Shown: piece by piece, positions 32,869 to 45,297 of the stretch
How positions within the stretch are numbered: position 1 is the stretch's first letter
Layout of the letters: each line of letters opens with the position of its first letter
Source: Homarus americanus
Taxonomy: Eukaryota; Arthropoda; Malacostraca; Decapoda; Nephropidae
DNA length: 64,000 bases
Assembly (NCBI RefSeq): GCF_018991925.1
Contig: NW_024756966.1
Location: 310,001-374,000 of the forward strand
Direction of reading: 5' to 3'
The notes under the pieces: generated by a model
Seen by the model: only the letters and a program-made list of their open reading frames with translations
What the model was told of the DNA's origin: nothing
The model's database searches: none
Program-made: the position numbers and the translations under genes

Positions 32869-34689
32869 TATCGTGTATTTAGAGGAAGTGTATTCTCCAG
32901 TCCGATGATAAGCCCAGATGTATGTATCGTTGTATCGTGCCTCCTCAATACGACACAGAAGCTGTATCATACACGGATACAACACATTTACAATCAGTGT
33001 ATACGGGGGATGTATATAGTCATGTATAACCCATCATTCATAGCTGGGGACAATAAGCATATTTGTCTTAATTCTCTCAGTTAATAAATTACCTTATACT
33101 GTCAATTTGGTTCATGTGATTTGTGATGCTTGGTATGAAGAGTTAATTTAACAGAGGGTGATTTATGGTCTCGGAAATTACTCTATACTTCTGTGATGGT
33201 GATTCCCTCATTCCCCTTGATGTAGTTAATCAATGTGGCTGAGGTGTGATTCAGTATGATGGTTGTTTGAAATTTTGTTTATTATTATTATTGTTATTTT
33301 TTTAGCTTTCCGGATATGATGAATAGCTGTGGTAGCCGGTATATAAATGAATATAATAATTAAATTACTCTAAATACAGTTTTGGGGGTCCTTGAATTAC
33401 CACTGACTTTATAAAGCGATATTAAATTAAAATCGTTTTATTTCCCGTGCCAGCAATGATTAGGGTTTAATTGGTTTTATATCGTTAGTTTGATTTCAAT
33501 ATAAAATTTTATAGTCTTTGATATTAACTTTATAATATGTAATTATGATTTTTGTTTGCATGATAGATATCTGTGATATTACTTCAAGGGAAGGTTTAAT
33601 ATAGCCAATTAAACGACACAGGTAAAGTGGACTCTTCACTTAATAAGACAGTCGCCAGGATAGGTTAGGCTCCCCTCCCCATGAACCAACTGAAAACGGG
33701 CGTCACTGAAGATGGATTTCGTCACGGTCCAATATTTCTCTACCTGACATATTCTTCGTGACCATCATATACTGTAGGTCAGGTATTATGATTTTAACAC
33801 ATATTTATTAAGATATTTTTCTCAATTGCGTTTTTTTTTTAATCTCTGACGTAAATTATAATGGAAAGCCCTGATCGCTAGCTATATGCACCAGTCTTGT
33901 CACTCAATAGCAGATGCCATATACTGTATATTGTCAAGTGTCCAGGGAGTTTTGACTTCAAGTGTACATGGGTAAGTTTGCCTCAAGGAAAGTCTAATGC
34001 TCCTTGTTTTGGGGTTTTAAAGGCGGGGGAGTAGATTCATTAGTTACTTTATATATGTTTTTGATCTTCCTATGTTAGTTATTAGGTTGATATCTGTATA
34101 ATATTTCCCAGGATAACGCTAGGGTGTCCTCAGCTGGCAGGCAGGGCTGTGCTAGGTTCCCAGGACGATGTGGCTGCGTGTCTGTGGTCGTAGAGGTGAT
34201 GGGGGCGTGACACTGGTGACTGTGACGGTACTCTCCTTCGTCTACCACCGTCACTCGTGGGGTTGTGGTGACGGTGACGGGAGCGTGACGGTGTTGGTGA
34301 TACTTATTCCATCCATCCATCCATCCATCTGGGAGGGGGGGCCGAGGTGTGAGGAGAGAAGATATTAAAGAAAAAAAAAAAGAAAAAAATGAGTGAGTGA
34401 GGTATGAGGGATGAGACAGGGAGGGAGGAAAGTTAGGTGGGAGGAGGAAAGGTGCGAAAGGAAAGTTGGGTACGGGAGGAGGAGGATAGCGGGGTGATGG
34501 TGTGGCAGGCGGGATGAACACACAAAGTTAGTCAGGCAGGGTCAGAGGCCACCAAGACTCTCACTTGTTCGTACGACTAATAATTCTCGTAACTGAAGAC
34601 GTCGCCACAGTGTCCCTATCTGCCCCCCCCAAAAAAACAAAAAACAAAAGTAACATTAAAAATATATTGGAAGATATTACCCAGTGTTA
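32869..34689. other. About 1.8 kb unique AT-rich sequence
   Basis: A frame ending at about 33969 in a donor-like ATGG|GTAAGT has no good acceptor. 34170-34310 is rich in GGTGACGGTG words, followed by four CCAT units and an A-rich run. The 148-codon minus frame at 34075-34521 crosses this low-complexity part. No gene called. Confidence 0.4.
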
Positions 34690-34800
34690 CCTGTATTTAA
34701 TTTATTTATTTTTTTATTTTTATTTTTTATTATTTTTTATTATTTTTATTTATTTATTTATTTTTTGTTCTTATTCTTATATTTATTTTTATTTTTTGAG
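34690..34800. repeat. (TTTA)-type T-rich low complexity
   Basis: Repeated TTTATTTATTTTT words. Confidence 0.9.
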
Positions 34801-34899
34801 CACCAGGTGAGAGAGTGATTTTTTGGCACAGGTAAAAGGGAGTATTTATTTATTTTTAATTATATCGTAAATGAGGCATAATTTCGGGTCATAATTTAA

Positions 34900-35720
34900 T
34901 AATGTCATTTTTCTCAGTAGGTGAAGAGGAAAGGTGTTGTTGTTATTTACCGGTAGACTTAAACACCATGGCGGAGACAGCTACTCCCAGGTAATTCCGC
35001 TAATAATATAAATTAAACGGTAAAAGAAGAGAAAAACAAACAAAGAAACAAACAAACATACATGTACAAACGAGCGTAATTAACCTCTATAACCTCCCTG
35101 TGTTGTGAGTTGTTGATAATAAGGTTGTGATCAGCGGTTCTATAACTCCCGTGAAGTATTATTATTATGTTCATCCACTTGAAGATTAATTTTAGTTGAC
35201 GTTGATAAGAATTACACCTGAGGACGATACTATAAGATCAAGCGAAGGACAAGAGAAATAGGCTTAATAACTGTAGATGGAATGACTGTCTTTGATTTAC
35301 CTGTACGGTGCAATTTACGGGGAAAAAATGCGATATATATTTTTTTGTTTTAATATTCAGACGGGGCCGCCATTCTCACATTAGCTACGAGTGGACAAAA
35401 TTTCACCCGAAGGACTATTATGCATTTACATGATCTACTCATTAAATTCTTAGGGTTCATTTAATATACTTCAGCGTCGTATTTAGGAAATTAGAGCGAA
35501 ATTGTGGAGCGACTCTCCTGTGTGTGTTAGAGGGTGAGCGTCCACTAAGTCACACGGCTGAGGGCTGATAATTACCATTGTCATCCTAATGCGGCCAAAT
35601 TAATACCTTCCTCGACCTCTTGTGATATAAAATAATTTTTCTCCTTAATTATAATAGTCCTTCTCAAGGGGGTGAGTTATGGTGTTAACGTGAGTCTGGA
35701 CCAATCAAATAAACGTTTGC
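34900..35720. promoter_or_regulatory. Candidate regulatory / conserved noncoding block
   Basis: Repeat-poor with motif-dense stretches: CGCTAATAATATAAATTAAACGG, TATGCATTTACATGA, GGAAATTAGAGCGAAATTG, GCGGCCAAATTAATACC. Frames are short on both strands. Inference from texture only. Confidence 0.33.
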
Positions 35721-35925
35721 ATAATGAGAGTGTAGGGCGGGCGGGGGTGAGTGTGGTCATCAGTGTGTGGTGTGGCGTGTAATTATTGGCTTAATGGTGT
35801 GCTGGAGCCGGGCGCCAGTCTCCTCACCTCCACCTGTCCCGCGCCTTTATAATAACATATACCACATTTGCATGTCATTATCTGCGTATGCCCAAAGTTC
35901 CCCTGAAGAAAAAGAAATATATATA
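35721..35925. other. Unique sequence
   Basis: The frame at 35767-36030 runs into a Met-coding ATG repeat and is not credible. Confidence 0.4.
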
Positions 35926-35981
35926 ATGATGATGATGATGATGATGCTGATGCTGATGATGATGATGATGATGATGATGAA
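35926..35981. repeat. (ATG)n microsatellite with CTG interruptions
   Basis: About 18 ATG/CTG units. Confidence 0.95.
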
Positions 35982-36353
35982 ATTACTTAATTATATTTGT
36001 AAAAAGGCGAAGACAAGAACACAAACCTGACAACCTCTCCTATTTACCACTGATCATTTTCTTAAACTATTAATAGAACAATTAACGTCATTATTACCAA
36101 AGAAACTCACTCGTATGGTATTACAGTATATACATTCTGAAGTACCTGGTTATGATAGGGTACAATGGTAGGGTACAAGGGTCAGGACTTAGTGTACCGA
36201 GGACTCCTGACCACCACCATCACAAGGCCAAGACAACACACTGCCTCACTTGTGCCACAGACGGTATAGTTCGGGGCGCGGTGGTGGAGCTGAGCGGACT
36301 GACTGGCAGGTTGTCCCAAGTCTTGCTGCTGGATCCTTTAGTTTAATGAGCTG

Positions 36354-36355
<2 letters not shown>
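35982..36355. other. Unique sequence
   Basis: No supported gene. The plus frame at 36152-36346 has no splice or start context. Confidence 0.4.

Positions 36356-36392
<37 letters not shown>
36356..36392. repeat. (GT)n microsatellite
   Basis: Pure GT array of about 18 units. Confidence 0.96.
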
Positions 36393-36393
<1 letters not shown>

Positions 36394-36527
36394 TGTTTTT
36401 GTTTTGTGTTTACGTTTGTATGTCCATGTCAAAGTGATCTCCCCGCTAAGTAACATCAGGGGTTAACAAGAGAGACTGAGATAGAGTTAAAAAGCTCAAC
36501 AATACACCTGTCAGATTAATCAACAGT

Positions 36528-36538
36528 AAGATGGCGGG
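36528..36538 (+). promoter_or_regulatory. YY1-like site
   Basis: AAGATGGCGGG matches the strong YY1 core AANATGGCGG. A single site without promoter context. Confidence 0.3.
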
Positions 36539-36619
36539 AAGAACTGGCGGGATGATGACAGTGGTGTTTCGTGCGGTTAATTCTTTCTAATGATAGTCCA
36601 TATGTCGGGGCCTGCTTCC

Positions 36620-36804
36620 GGCCTCTGCTGATGCTGCTGCTTTACCTACTGCTGTTGTTCTACCTGCTGCTGCTGCTGCTTTATCTGCTAGTGTTGGTGG
36701 TGCAGCTGCTAGTGTTGGTGTGTGTGTGTGTGTGTTTGTTAATAGGTGCTGCTGCTACGACTGCACTTTTGTTGTGTGTAATACTGACGGTGTTTTGTTG
36801 ATGT

Positions 36805-36839
<35 letters not shown>

Positions 36840-36870
36840 ATACAGGAAGTTATGGATACTCTAACCCATT

Positions 36871-36920
<50 letters not shown>
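36620..36920. repeat. CTG-rich, (GT)n, (GTT)n and (GT)n-(GA)n cluster
   Basis: CTG words at 36630-36715 make a leucine-rich plus frame. GT is at 36719-36737, pure GTT at 36805-36839, and GT passing into GA at 36873-36924. Confidence 0.9.
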
Positions 36921-36924
<4 letters not shown>

Positions 36925-36949
36925 ATTTTCCTGATTAAATCAAGCAATG

Positions 36950-37880
36950 GTTTTACCAGTAGCTAGTTCCAGTGATTTAATTTATCGTCCATTCTTTACG
37001 CCACTAAATACAGTCATAAAATATAACGTCATTGACCGTATATATCTCTGTCAGCCAATTAAAACATTGTCCGGAAAAGAATGAACGAAAGGCAAAAACC
37101 TCCTATTTCATGAAAATTATAGTGACGGTATCCGAACGAGGCCGTAAAACATGAAGTCTGTGTGTAGGTCATAGTGAGGCGCAGCAGTGAACATATTGTG
37201 AATGAGGAAGAGAGTTCATTCATAAGTGGCGTAGTACTTGATAACGGAGAGGCCCTTGTGTGCTTACCGGGAAGGAACACTAAATTGGACTAGTTTCTCC
37301 TCATAAAAGCGTAATGGTTGTTTAAATCTTCCACTTGTATTTAGTTATAGATTTATGATGCCTCTGGCTTATAACTGACGCATTAATGAAGGAAAAACTT
37401 ACCTCTTTTAGAATAATCACAAGTTTTCCCCGAAGACAATTATTGACTTTTTCTCTTAAGAATATTACCTTCCGGGGAGTCTTTCTTTTGTGTGTGACCA
37501 AGTCTTATCTAATTACCATTTTTTGTTATTTCGCTGATTATAAGTTAAACTGTAGGCGTAATTGTTGCCGAGATGGTTATAAACTTGAGGGCCATTCAGA
37601 GTGTAGGCAGGAAGCGAGGACCCCCCCAGGCAGACCAGAGGAAAAACAACGTTGCCTCCGTGCGTGCAGTCGGATTCACATTATTTCCATTTCCTGGTGT
37701 TTTTTTTAGTCGTAATTAATGTAGAGATAATGAGAGGAAGTTATATATGGCCGGGGATTATCCGTGGTCGTAAAGTTTGTATCAGTGTGGTGGTGGTGGG
37801 CCGGGAGGTAGCGAGGCCGGCCCAGGGAAGCGCCGGCTCGGCCACCGTGCTAGGAAACAAGGTATAATCTGGTAATGGCC
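36950..37880. promoter_or_regulatory. Candidate regulatory / conserved noncoding block
   Basis: Repeat-poor and CpG-containing, with GATTTAATTTATCG, GACGCATTAATGAAGG, GACAATTATTGAC, TCTAATTACC and GGCGTAATTG. A minus frame read from about 37510 down to a GAG|GTAAGT donor at about 37406 is open, but a 107-codon plus frame overlaps it, so strand evidence conflicts. 37795-37850 is GC-rich with GGCCGGC/GCCGGC inverted words. Confidence 0.33.
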
Positions 37881-38099
37881 GGGAATCAATCTATGTCCGT
37901 GATTCTGTGAATGTTACCGTAATTGTGGAGAATCACACGTGTAATGCTCTAACATCGCGTGCTGCTCCCCGACACACACACACACAAAGGATAGTTTATA
38001 TATGGAAAAAGAATTATTATTTTTTTCATACTCTGGATTGAACTAATAAATGAGAGTATCTAAATGATTTTGTGAAGGTTTATTTTTTTTTTACGTAGG

Positions 38100-38320
38100 T
38101 TAATTATCTGATGTTTGTTTTATTGTCGTGGTGTTTACTCCTGGAGGGTGAGATCTGGCTGACGGAGGTGGCTGGCCGGCGGTGGCTAATAACAGGTTCT
38201 GCAGGGACACCCGTTCGACTCTCACCTGAGGGCGACGCTCGCTCGCCGCCCGTGTTCTGCTCCAGCGCTAACTAATGCATCCAGGGTCTGGTAACTACCT
38301 GTTGCTCATCCACCACCTGG
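38100..38320. promoter_or_regulatory. Candidate regulatory island
   Basis: CpG-rich, repeat-free, with GTGGCTAATAACAGG and GCGCTAACTAATGCATCC. CCGTTCGACTC at about 38213 resembles a tRNA B box, but the T-stem does not pair. Confidence 0.27.
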
Positions 38321-38880
38321 ATGTTCAGGTTCACAGTAGTACCCTCACCTCTCCCTCTAATCCTCCCTCCGTCCCTCCCTCCTTCCTTCTCTCTAGTTTT
38401 CAACAGGTGTGAGGGAGGGTTGAACCCGATGCTTCAAGTTGTGATGTTTTGCTCGAGGAATCAAACATATAAAGGAATTTACATCAAGGTTATTGTTTAC
38501 ATCACTCACTCACTCACTGACCGAGAAAAAAAGACAATAATATTTACTCAGGTGTTACATTGTACGAGTGTTCTTATACTTGTTTTGGCATCTCATGTAA
38601 CACACACAGCATGAGGCACACTTTATATGACCCGAGTCCTCATTTAACTCCCGCCACGTGTGAGTGTGACCCTGTTTCACGCCACATGTTCGTTATGGTT
38701 CCCAGCAAGACGCCACCTTATAACTGTGGACCCTTGGATTCAGTAATTATCCGGAAAAAAAACGACAGGTGCTAAACTTAATAACTTGAATTTACCTTTG
38801 ATGAAACAGGGGACTCGGTATCGACTCTAACCAGCGCATTACCTGAAGCAAGATATAATTAAGACGGGGAATTCGCGGGG
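38321..38880. other. Unique sequence
   Basis: C/T-rich at 38340-38400 and a short CTCA run. Frames lack splice support. A short CAG run at 38887-38903 follows. Confidence 0.4.
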
Positions 38881-38955
38881 CAAGGCAGCAGCAGCAGCAG
38901 CAGGTGAGCTTAAATGACTCCATCGTGAATTATAACCCCCCCCCCTGCCTCCAAG

Positions 38956-39122
38956 AGCTCGCGGGTCCTAAAGAGTTAGAAAAAAAATTAGACGCGGCAA
39001 CAGCTGACGTCATCGCCCAATGTCATTACTTAATCAATGGTTGGCGAAGCACCTACTTACCTGCCGTTGATATACCAGTTTCACCCACCTGCCTGGGCAT
39101 TATGCTTCATTTTCCGGACCAG
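38956..39122 (+). CDS. Candidate internal exon, or conserved noncoding element
   Basis: A C-rich tract ending CTGCCTCCAAG is a plausible acceptor, and the block ends in a perfect CAG|GTGAGT donor (exon end 39122). One frame is open for 55 codons with protein-like, non-repetitive composition: it includes ELEKKLDAATADVIAQCHYL and ends CLGIMLHFPDQ, leaving in phase 0. Against this, it holds a palindromic CRE (TGACGTCA, 39005-39012) and AAATTAGACGCGGCA (38985-38999), a motif shared with the noncoding block at 30.3 kb. A regulatory reading is therefore equally possible. No homologue recognised. Confidence 0.28.
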
Positions 39123-39299
39123 GTGAGTAATTAGAGCTAATTAGCGTAGTTAAGGTGAAGTCCCAGTGGCGTTATATCCTGCCTAATGGTTAATGATACA
39201 GGGGTGTGGACGGATGATTTTCTCATCTGGCTTGTAATTCACCTCTCATGAACCTCTGCCGTGTGTGTACTTCTGCAGGTATTAATGCAATTATTGTGG

Positions 39300-39600
39300 T
39301 TGTTTGGTGGGCTGGGCTGGGGTGGGTGTGTGTGTGTGGTGTACTGTGTTGTGGTGTATGTGTGGTGGTGTGTCGTGTGGCTGTGTGTGGTGGTGTGTCG
39401 TGTGGCTGTGTTGTGGTGTATTGTGGTGGTGTGTCGTGTGGCTGTGTTGTGGTGTATTGTGGGGGTGTGTTGTGTGGCTGTGTTGTGGTGTATTGTGGTG
39501 GTGTGTCATGTGGCTGTGTTGTGGTATATTGGATTGCTTTGTGTGGTTGTGTTGGGGGTGTTGCTTGTGTGGGGGTGGGGTCCGGGTGTGTTGAGATGTA
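39300..39600. repeat. About 34-bp G/T-rich minisatellite
   Basis: About six copies of GTGTGGCTGTGTTGTGGTGT plus ATTGTGGTG. Cys/Val/Trp-rich plus frames in all phases are artefacts. Confidence 0.9.
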
Positions 39601-39659
39601 CCTACCTTATATTACATGCATACACTGACCCCTGGCTGATGACGGTGTAGTAGCGGTGA

Positions 39660-40200
39660 TGGTAGGTACTGTTAACGAAGTTGGTGGCAGCGGTGCTAGT
39701 AATGGCCGGGTTGAACAAGAACACATAATCGTAATTTTGATTTTAATGTAGATTACGAATTTGATAACGGAATTAATACTACGGTAATAATTTTATCTAC
39801 CCCGGTGACGCAGCTTATGACCAAGTATCTAGTTAGAAATTTTGGTGTAGAGTTGTTATTTTTTTAAAAGGAATTCTCATGTTCTTTGGCCATATCATCA
39901 TAGCATTTGATCATATATACACAGAGACCAATACAGAAAATAATTATGTCACGGCATCCGGCGATCTCTGGGAATGTGTTAGGAATCTCACTATAGCTAC
40001 TCTTGGGTATGCTAATTTCGTATCTATGGTCAATAGTTTGATTGCGGGGTAATTAGTGGTCGTAATGACGCTTGGAAGATTTTATTGACATTATATTTCA
40101 ATGCTAATTACTGTACTCGTCAACTATTGGTTTACGAGGTGAGTAGTTGGTGTTTTTGTGTGCTTGTGGACGCATTTAATTACAGTAGTTAATCCCATTA
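39660..40200. promoter_or_regulatory. Candidate regulatory / conserved noncoding block
   Basis: Repeat-free and AT-rich with many homeodomain-like cores: CATAATCGTAATTTTG, GGAATTAATACTACGG, AAAATAATTATGTCACGG, GGGGTAATTAGTGG, AATGCTAATTACTG. No frame of note. Confidence 0.35.
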
Positions 40201-40210
40201 CATTTCAAGT

Positions 40211-40344
40211 CTGAGAGAAAAGTCATATATGGGTGAAAATACCTGTACCCCCCCCCCCCCCTATTTTTGCAACATCTCTGAGAGAAAAGTCATATATGGG
40301 TGAAAATACCTGTACCCCCCCCCCCCCCTATTTTTGCAACATCT
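40211..40344. repeat. Perfect 67-bp tandem duplication
   Basis: 40211-40277 and 40278-40344 appear identical base for base, including a C14 homopolymer in each. The minus frame through it is incidental. Confidence 0.95.
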
Positions 40345-40821
40345 GGGGCGTGGCGGACGAGAATCTTACCTTGGTACTAATGAGGTAAACATCAGGTGTG
40401 GCGGGCCTATGATGAGGTGCCTTGGTGGTACTGATAATAAAGTTATTTTGGTTACCACGCCACATACCCTCACAACAAGAACCAAAATGGCCATCATGTG
40501 TGTACAGGTACTGAGAATGTGTGGTATACTGTACAGGTGTGTCAGGTGTGTAGCTTTTTTTATTAAAGGGTCTCAATACTGTGGATGACTTAGGGTGAAT
40601 TATATAGTATTGTGTTACCTTGTTATTGTTTTTTGTTTTGTCTTTTTGCTTCCCGTTTCTCCATCCACCGACCAGAAACTCGTTGGGTTCACCTGAGGTT
40701 TTGATTCTTATACCTGGATTTAATTAAGGCATAGAAGGTCGTCGTAGTAGCGATGTTGACAGGGATAAAGTTCGGGTAATCGGGACTGTGGGATAACTGG
40801 GTGTGTATGCATTGTGCTGAC

Positions 40822-40823
<2 letters not shown>
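40345..40823. other. Unique sequence
   Basis: No supported gene. Confidence 0.4.

Positions 40824-40877
<54 letters not shown>
40824..40877. repeat. (GT)27 microsatellite
   Basis: Pure GT array. A frame continues beyond it to 41142 (ends KRVRPKLEADKN) after a weak TTATTACAG acceptor at about 41031. Not convincing as a gene. Confidence 0.96.
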
Positions 40878-40878
<1 letters not shown>

Positions 40879-41174
40879 GCACGTAGCCTGGGAATATCAA
40901 TAAACAGTGGCTGGCGGCTTTTGTTATCCGCGCCAACCTTAGTTAACCCTTTCATGTTATATGGGAGGCAATTTCTGGATGGCAGGTTCTCCATTATCGA
41001 GTGTCTCCGTGTACAATACTTGTGTTATTACAGAGCCTCTGTTCCATCAGCTATTATGTTGTGTGATGGCTGTAGTGTGACACGGAAAGGGATTGTTGTG
41101 TTAAAGAGAGTTCGACCCAAGTTAGAGGCAGATAAGAATTAATGCCAGTGTGAATACAGTTCCAATCAGGTTAG

Positions 41175-42285
<1,111 letters not shown>

Positions 42286-42289
42286 TTGA

Positions 42290-42790
42290 TGTGTAGAATG
42301 GTGGATAGAGGAGGACAAAAAGAGGATAATTGAAGGAATAAGGAGAGTAGAGAAGAGGATTGAAGGAGTGGAGAGGAAAGGAGATGAGAGACAGAGGAGA
42401 ATTGATGGAATAAGCAGGGATGAGGAATAAAGGGATGGAAGGGAAAGGAGACGAGAGATAGAGGAGGATTGAAGGAAGAGAAGAGATAAGAGAAGAGAGT
42501 AAAAGAGAAAGATTGAAGAGCGGGAGGTAAGGAAAGGCATGAGAGGGGAAGGAGAATAAAGAGAAGGAGAGATGAGATGAAAGAACAAGAATGAAGATGG
42601 GAATAACAAGCAAGAAGACAATTGTAAAAGGGAAAAAAAGAGAAGATACACGATGGAAATGATGATAAAAAAGGAGATGGAAGGAAAAAACAAGAAGAAA
42701 TTATAATGGAGGGTGATAGAGTTAGTAGGAATATTGATTGAAGGGGAATGGATAAATTGGATAAAGGTGAGGAAGACAGCGAGAGACGAA
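42290..42790. repeat. Purine-rich low-complexity tract
   Basis: About 500 bp of GA/AAG-rich plus strand with loosely repeated GGATTGAAGGAA and GAGAGAT words. Three overlapping Ser/Leu/Phe minus frames of up to 224 codons are composition artefacts. Confidence 0.85.
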
Positions 42791-42864
42791 GTCCGTGAAG
42801 ACAGACACACGGGAAGATTTTTATAGTACTGTAGTGTGTTTTGGTGAATGTGGCCAATATAGTG

Positions 42865-42949
42865 TTGTTGTTGTAGTAATGTTGTTGCTATTATTGTTGT
42901 CGTTGTTGTTGCTATTGTTGTTATTATTGTTGTTGTCTTTTCATTGGTG

Positions 42950-42984
<35 letters not shown>

Positions 42985-42990
42985 TATATT
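42865..42990. repeat. (GTT)/(ATT)n compound microsatellite
   Basis: GTTGTT words pass into pure TTA at about 42950-42985. Confidence 0.9.
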
Positions 42991-43199
42991 ATTAGTGCAC
43001 TATATTATTATGGGTATTATTAGACATTGATTGTAATGTTAGTACACTACAGGTATATTTGCCGTAATATAAAAATAATTTATTTTTCTTTACTTGACAC
43101 ATGATTAAGGAGCTAAAGGTAATTATTGGATCCTTAAGAATAACCTTGAAGTTGATTAATGTTCCTTGACAAAAAATAATTGTTTATATTCTGGGAACT

Positions 43200-43200
<1 letters not shown>
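42991..43200. other. AT-rich unique sequence
   Basis: No feature seen. Confidence 0.4.

Positions 43201-43269
<69 letters not shown>
43201..43269. repeat. (GT)34 microsatellite
   Basis: Pure GT array ending in GCAG. Confidence 0.98.
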
Positions 43270-43272
<3 letters not shown>

Positions 43273-43344
43273 CAGTGGATGAGTTAGAACATGTAACACC
43301 AGTTCTCCTCACACACCCTGACCTCTGCCCTCTAGAAGCGGTAC

Positions 43345-43623
43345 ATCCTCCTCCTCCTTCTTTCTCCTCTCCCTCTCTCACAATCTCCCTCCATCCCTGT
43401 CTCTCTGTCTCTCTCCTCCTTCTGTCCTCCCTACCTCCCTCCACCCCAGCCCTCTCTCCTCTCCTCCTCTCTCTCCACCCCAGCACCTCCCCCTCTCTCT
43501 ACCCCAGCACCTCCCTCTCTCTCTCTCTCCACCCCACCTCCCTCTCCTCTCTTTTTATCGTCCAAACACCTGCATTGTTACGCCTCTAGTGCTTGTTCAG
43601 TTTTACTTTTTATTTATTCTTTT

Positions 43624-43669
<46 letters not shown>
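43345..43669. repeat. Pyrimidine tract then (GT)20
   Basis: C/T-rich with repeated CACCCCAGCACCTCCCTCTC at 43440-43540. A pure GT array lies at 43629-43669. Confidence 0.9.
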
Positions 43670-43670
<1 letters not shown>

Positions 43671-44140
43671 CTTTTGTTCTGTTTTCCTTCAATCTGATTT
43701 ATTTATTTTTTAATCACTGCCTCGTCTTCCTTCTTTAAATGTTTACCTTCTTTATCTTTTCCTTATCATTTCCTTCTTCCTTCGGTGATGTTCAAGTCAT
43801 TCTTATACGGATGGGAAGCTTAACCTAAGGCAATCACTTGATGATACCTTAGATCTGAGAGTCGAGGGAGAACAGTAGAGGTAAAAGCGTTACTGATGTC
43901 CCTGATCTGATTACTTTTCTCCTCCTCCCCCGGCCAGTATAACACAACAACAGTGGAGAACAGATTTGGGCAGGTATACAGGTAGGCGTAGAGTATTATG
44001 TCATCTCTCTATTGCAATTTCCAGTCTGATTGTTGCTTAAACTCTGTCACACACACACACACACACACACACCAGGAGACACGTTCTGCTGGGTACCTGA
44101 TTGTCGCTTCATGGTGTGGATCAGTATGGGGGTATATAGT
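43670..44140. other. Unique sequence with short (CA)n
   Basis: (CA) at 44048-44073. T-rich at left. No gene. Confidence 0.45.
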
Positions 44141-44144
44141 TAGA

Positions 44145-44445
44145 TGGTTGATTTAAGGATAATTATGGGCAGGTGACGCGTTTGGTCCGGAAGGCGGTGA
44201 CATCCGGTAATGGCGTGGTTGGTTGTAGCGGGGTTGAATGTCCTGCCATAATTTACGTTTGTTGTCTCTTAATTTGTGATGGGTTGCTAGGCTCCCGATC
44301 CCGTTAGAGTGACCCTGCAGTGTGTAAGTCACTCGGCAGAGGACTGAGGCTTTGGTGCAGGAGCTTATAAGAACGATTGAGGTGTGAGGGTGAGTGACAG
44401 GGTGTAGTGCCACCTGGGCGTCGCTACGGCTGGTGTTGGCACTCA
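44145..44445. promoter_or_regulatory. Repeat-free island, possible regulatory element
   Basis: CpG-containing with GGATAATTATGGGC, CCATAATTTACG and CTTAATTTGTG. A 97-codon minus frame (44153-44446) covers it but shows no start or splice context. Confidence 0.25.
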
Positions 44446-44499
44446 CAGGGGGGGGGGGGAGTTACGTCTCTTTTTTCTGAAAATAACATCAGTAACTTC

Positions 44500-45190
44500 C
44501 CCATCCCAGTACGTATCCTCCTAGTAACTTCTCCCCCAGTACCTCCCCCCAGTAACTTCCCCAGTACAGTAACTTCTCCCAGTAGCCTCCCCCCTCCACC
44601 ACAGTACGACTCCCTCCATCGCTGTCGCCGCCGTCATTCAGTGTTCCCTCCCGCAAGTCGACACCACCAGCAGCAGCCTTGTAACACACTCACTCACTCG
44701 CTCACTTCCTCCTCTGACGCTAAGAATCGTTGCCCGAATTCTAGAGTGTTGTGTCGCGCTTTACCTTACATTAATAGTCTCAGAGTCATTGTGTTCCTAT
44801 TACCTTCATTTCACACAGTATAACACCTAAGAACACACACATCAGTATTTATATCAAACACCATCATCAGTCAGTAACACCCAAGAACACACCAGTAACA
44901 CACCAGTAAAGCGGAAGAACACATCAGGAACACACCAGTAACACCCAAGAACACACCAGTAACACACCAGTAACCAGTAAAGCGGAAGAACACAAGAACA
45001 CATCAGAACACACCAGACACCACACCAGTGACACCCAAGAACACATCAGGAACACACCAGTGACACCCAAGAACACATCAGGAACACACCAGTAAAGCGG
45101 AAGAACACATCAGGAACACCCAAGAACACATTAGGAACACACCAAGTAACACCATTAAGTCACAGGAAACAGTAACACCAGTAGCATGTG
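44500..45190. repeat. CAGTAAC-word minisatellites
   Basis: 44505-44600: about 15-bp copies of CCCAGTAACTTCCCC. 44820-45190: AAGAACACATCAGG, AACACACCAGTAACACCC and AGTAAAGCGG modules in varying order. CAGTAAC recurs to 45620. The unique insert at 44620-44820 shows no gene. Confidence 0.85.
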
Positions 45191-45250
45191 GACACCCCAG
45201 TAGAGAGTCAGAAACGCGTCGAAAATGAACACCAACACCGTCATCATATA

Positions 45251-45297
45251 CCTAACCTAACCTAACCAAACCTAACCAAACCAAACCTAACCTAACC
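45251..45297. repeat. Interstitial (CCTAA)n with CCAAA variants
   Basis: About nine CCTAA/CCAAA units, the telomere motif on the opposite strand to 1-33. Another partial copy (ACCTAACCCAACC) lies near 45376. Confidence 0.85.

Noticed and set aside
33890..33969. EGF-like look of KCPGSFDFKCTW before ATGG|GTAAGT
   Set aside because: The cysteine spacing does not match an EGF domain, no acceptor with a pyrimidine tract precedes it, and the frame simply continues past the donor to a stop.
38140..38235. tRNA gene suggested by CCGTTCGACTC
   Set aside because: The five bases on each side of the loop do not pair and there is no A box at the right distance.
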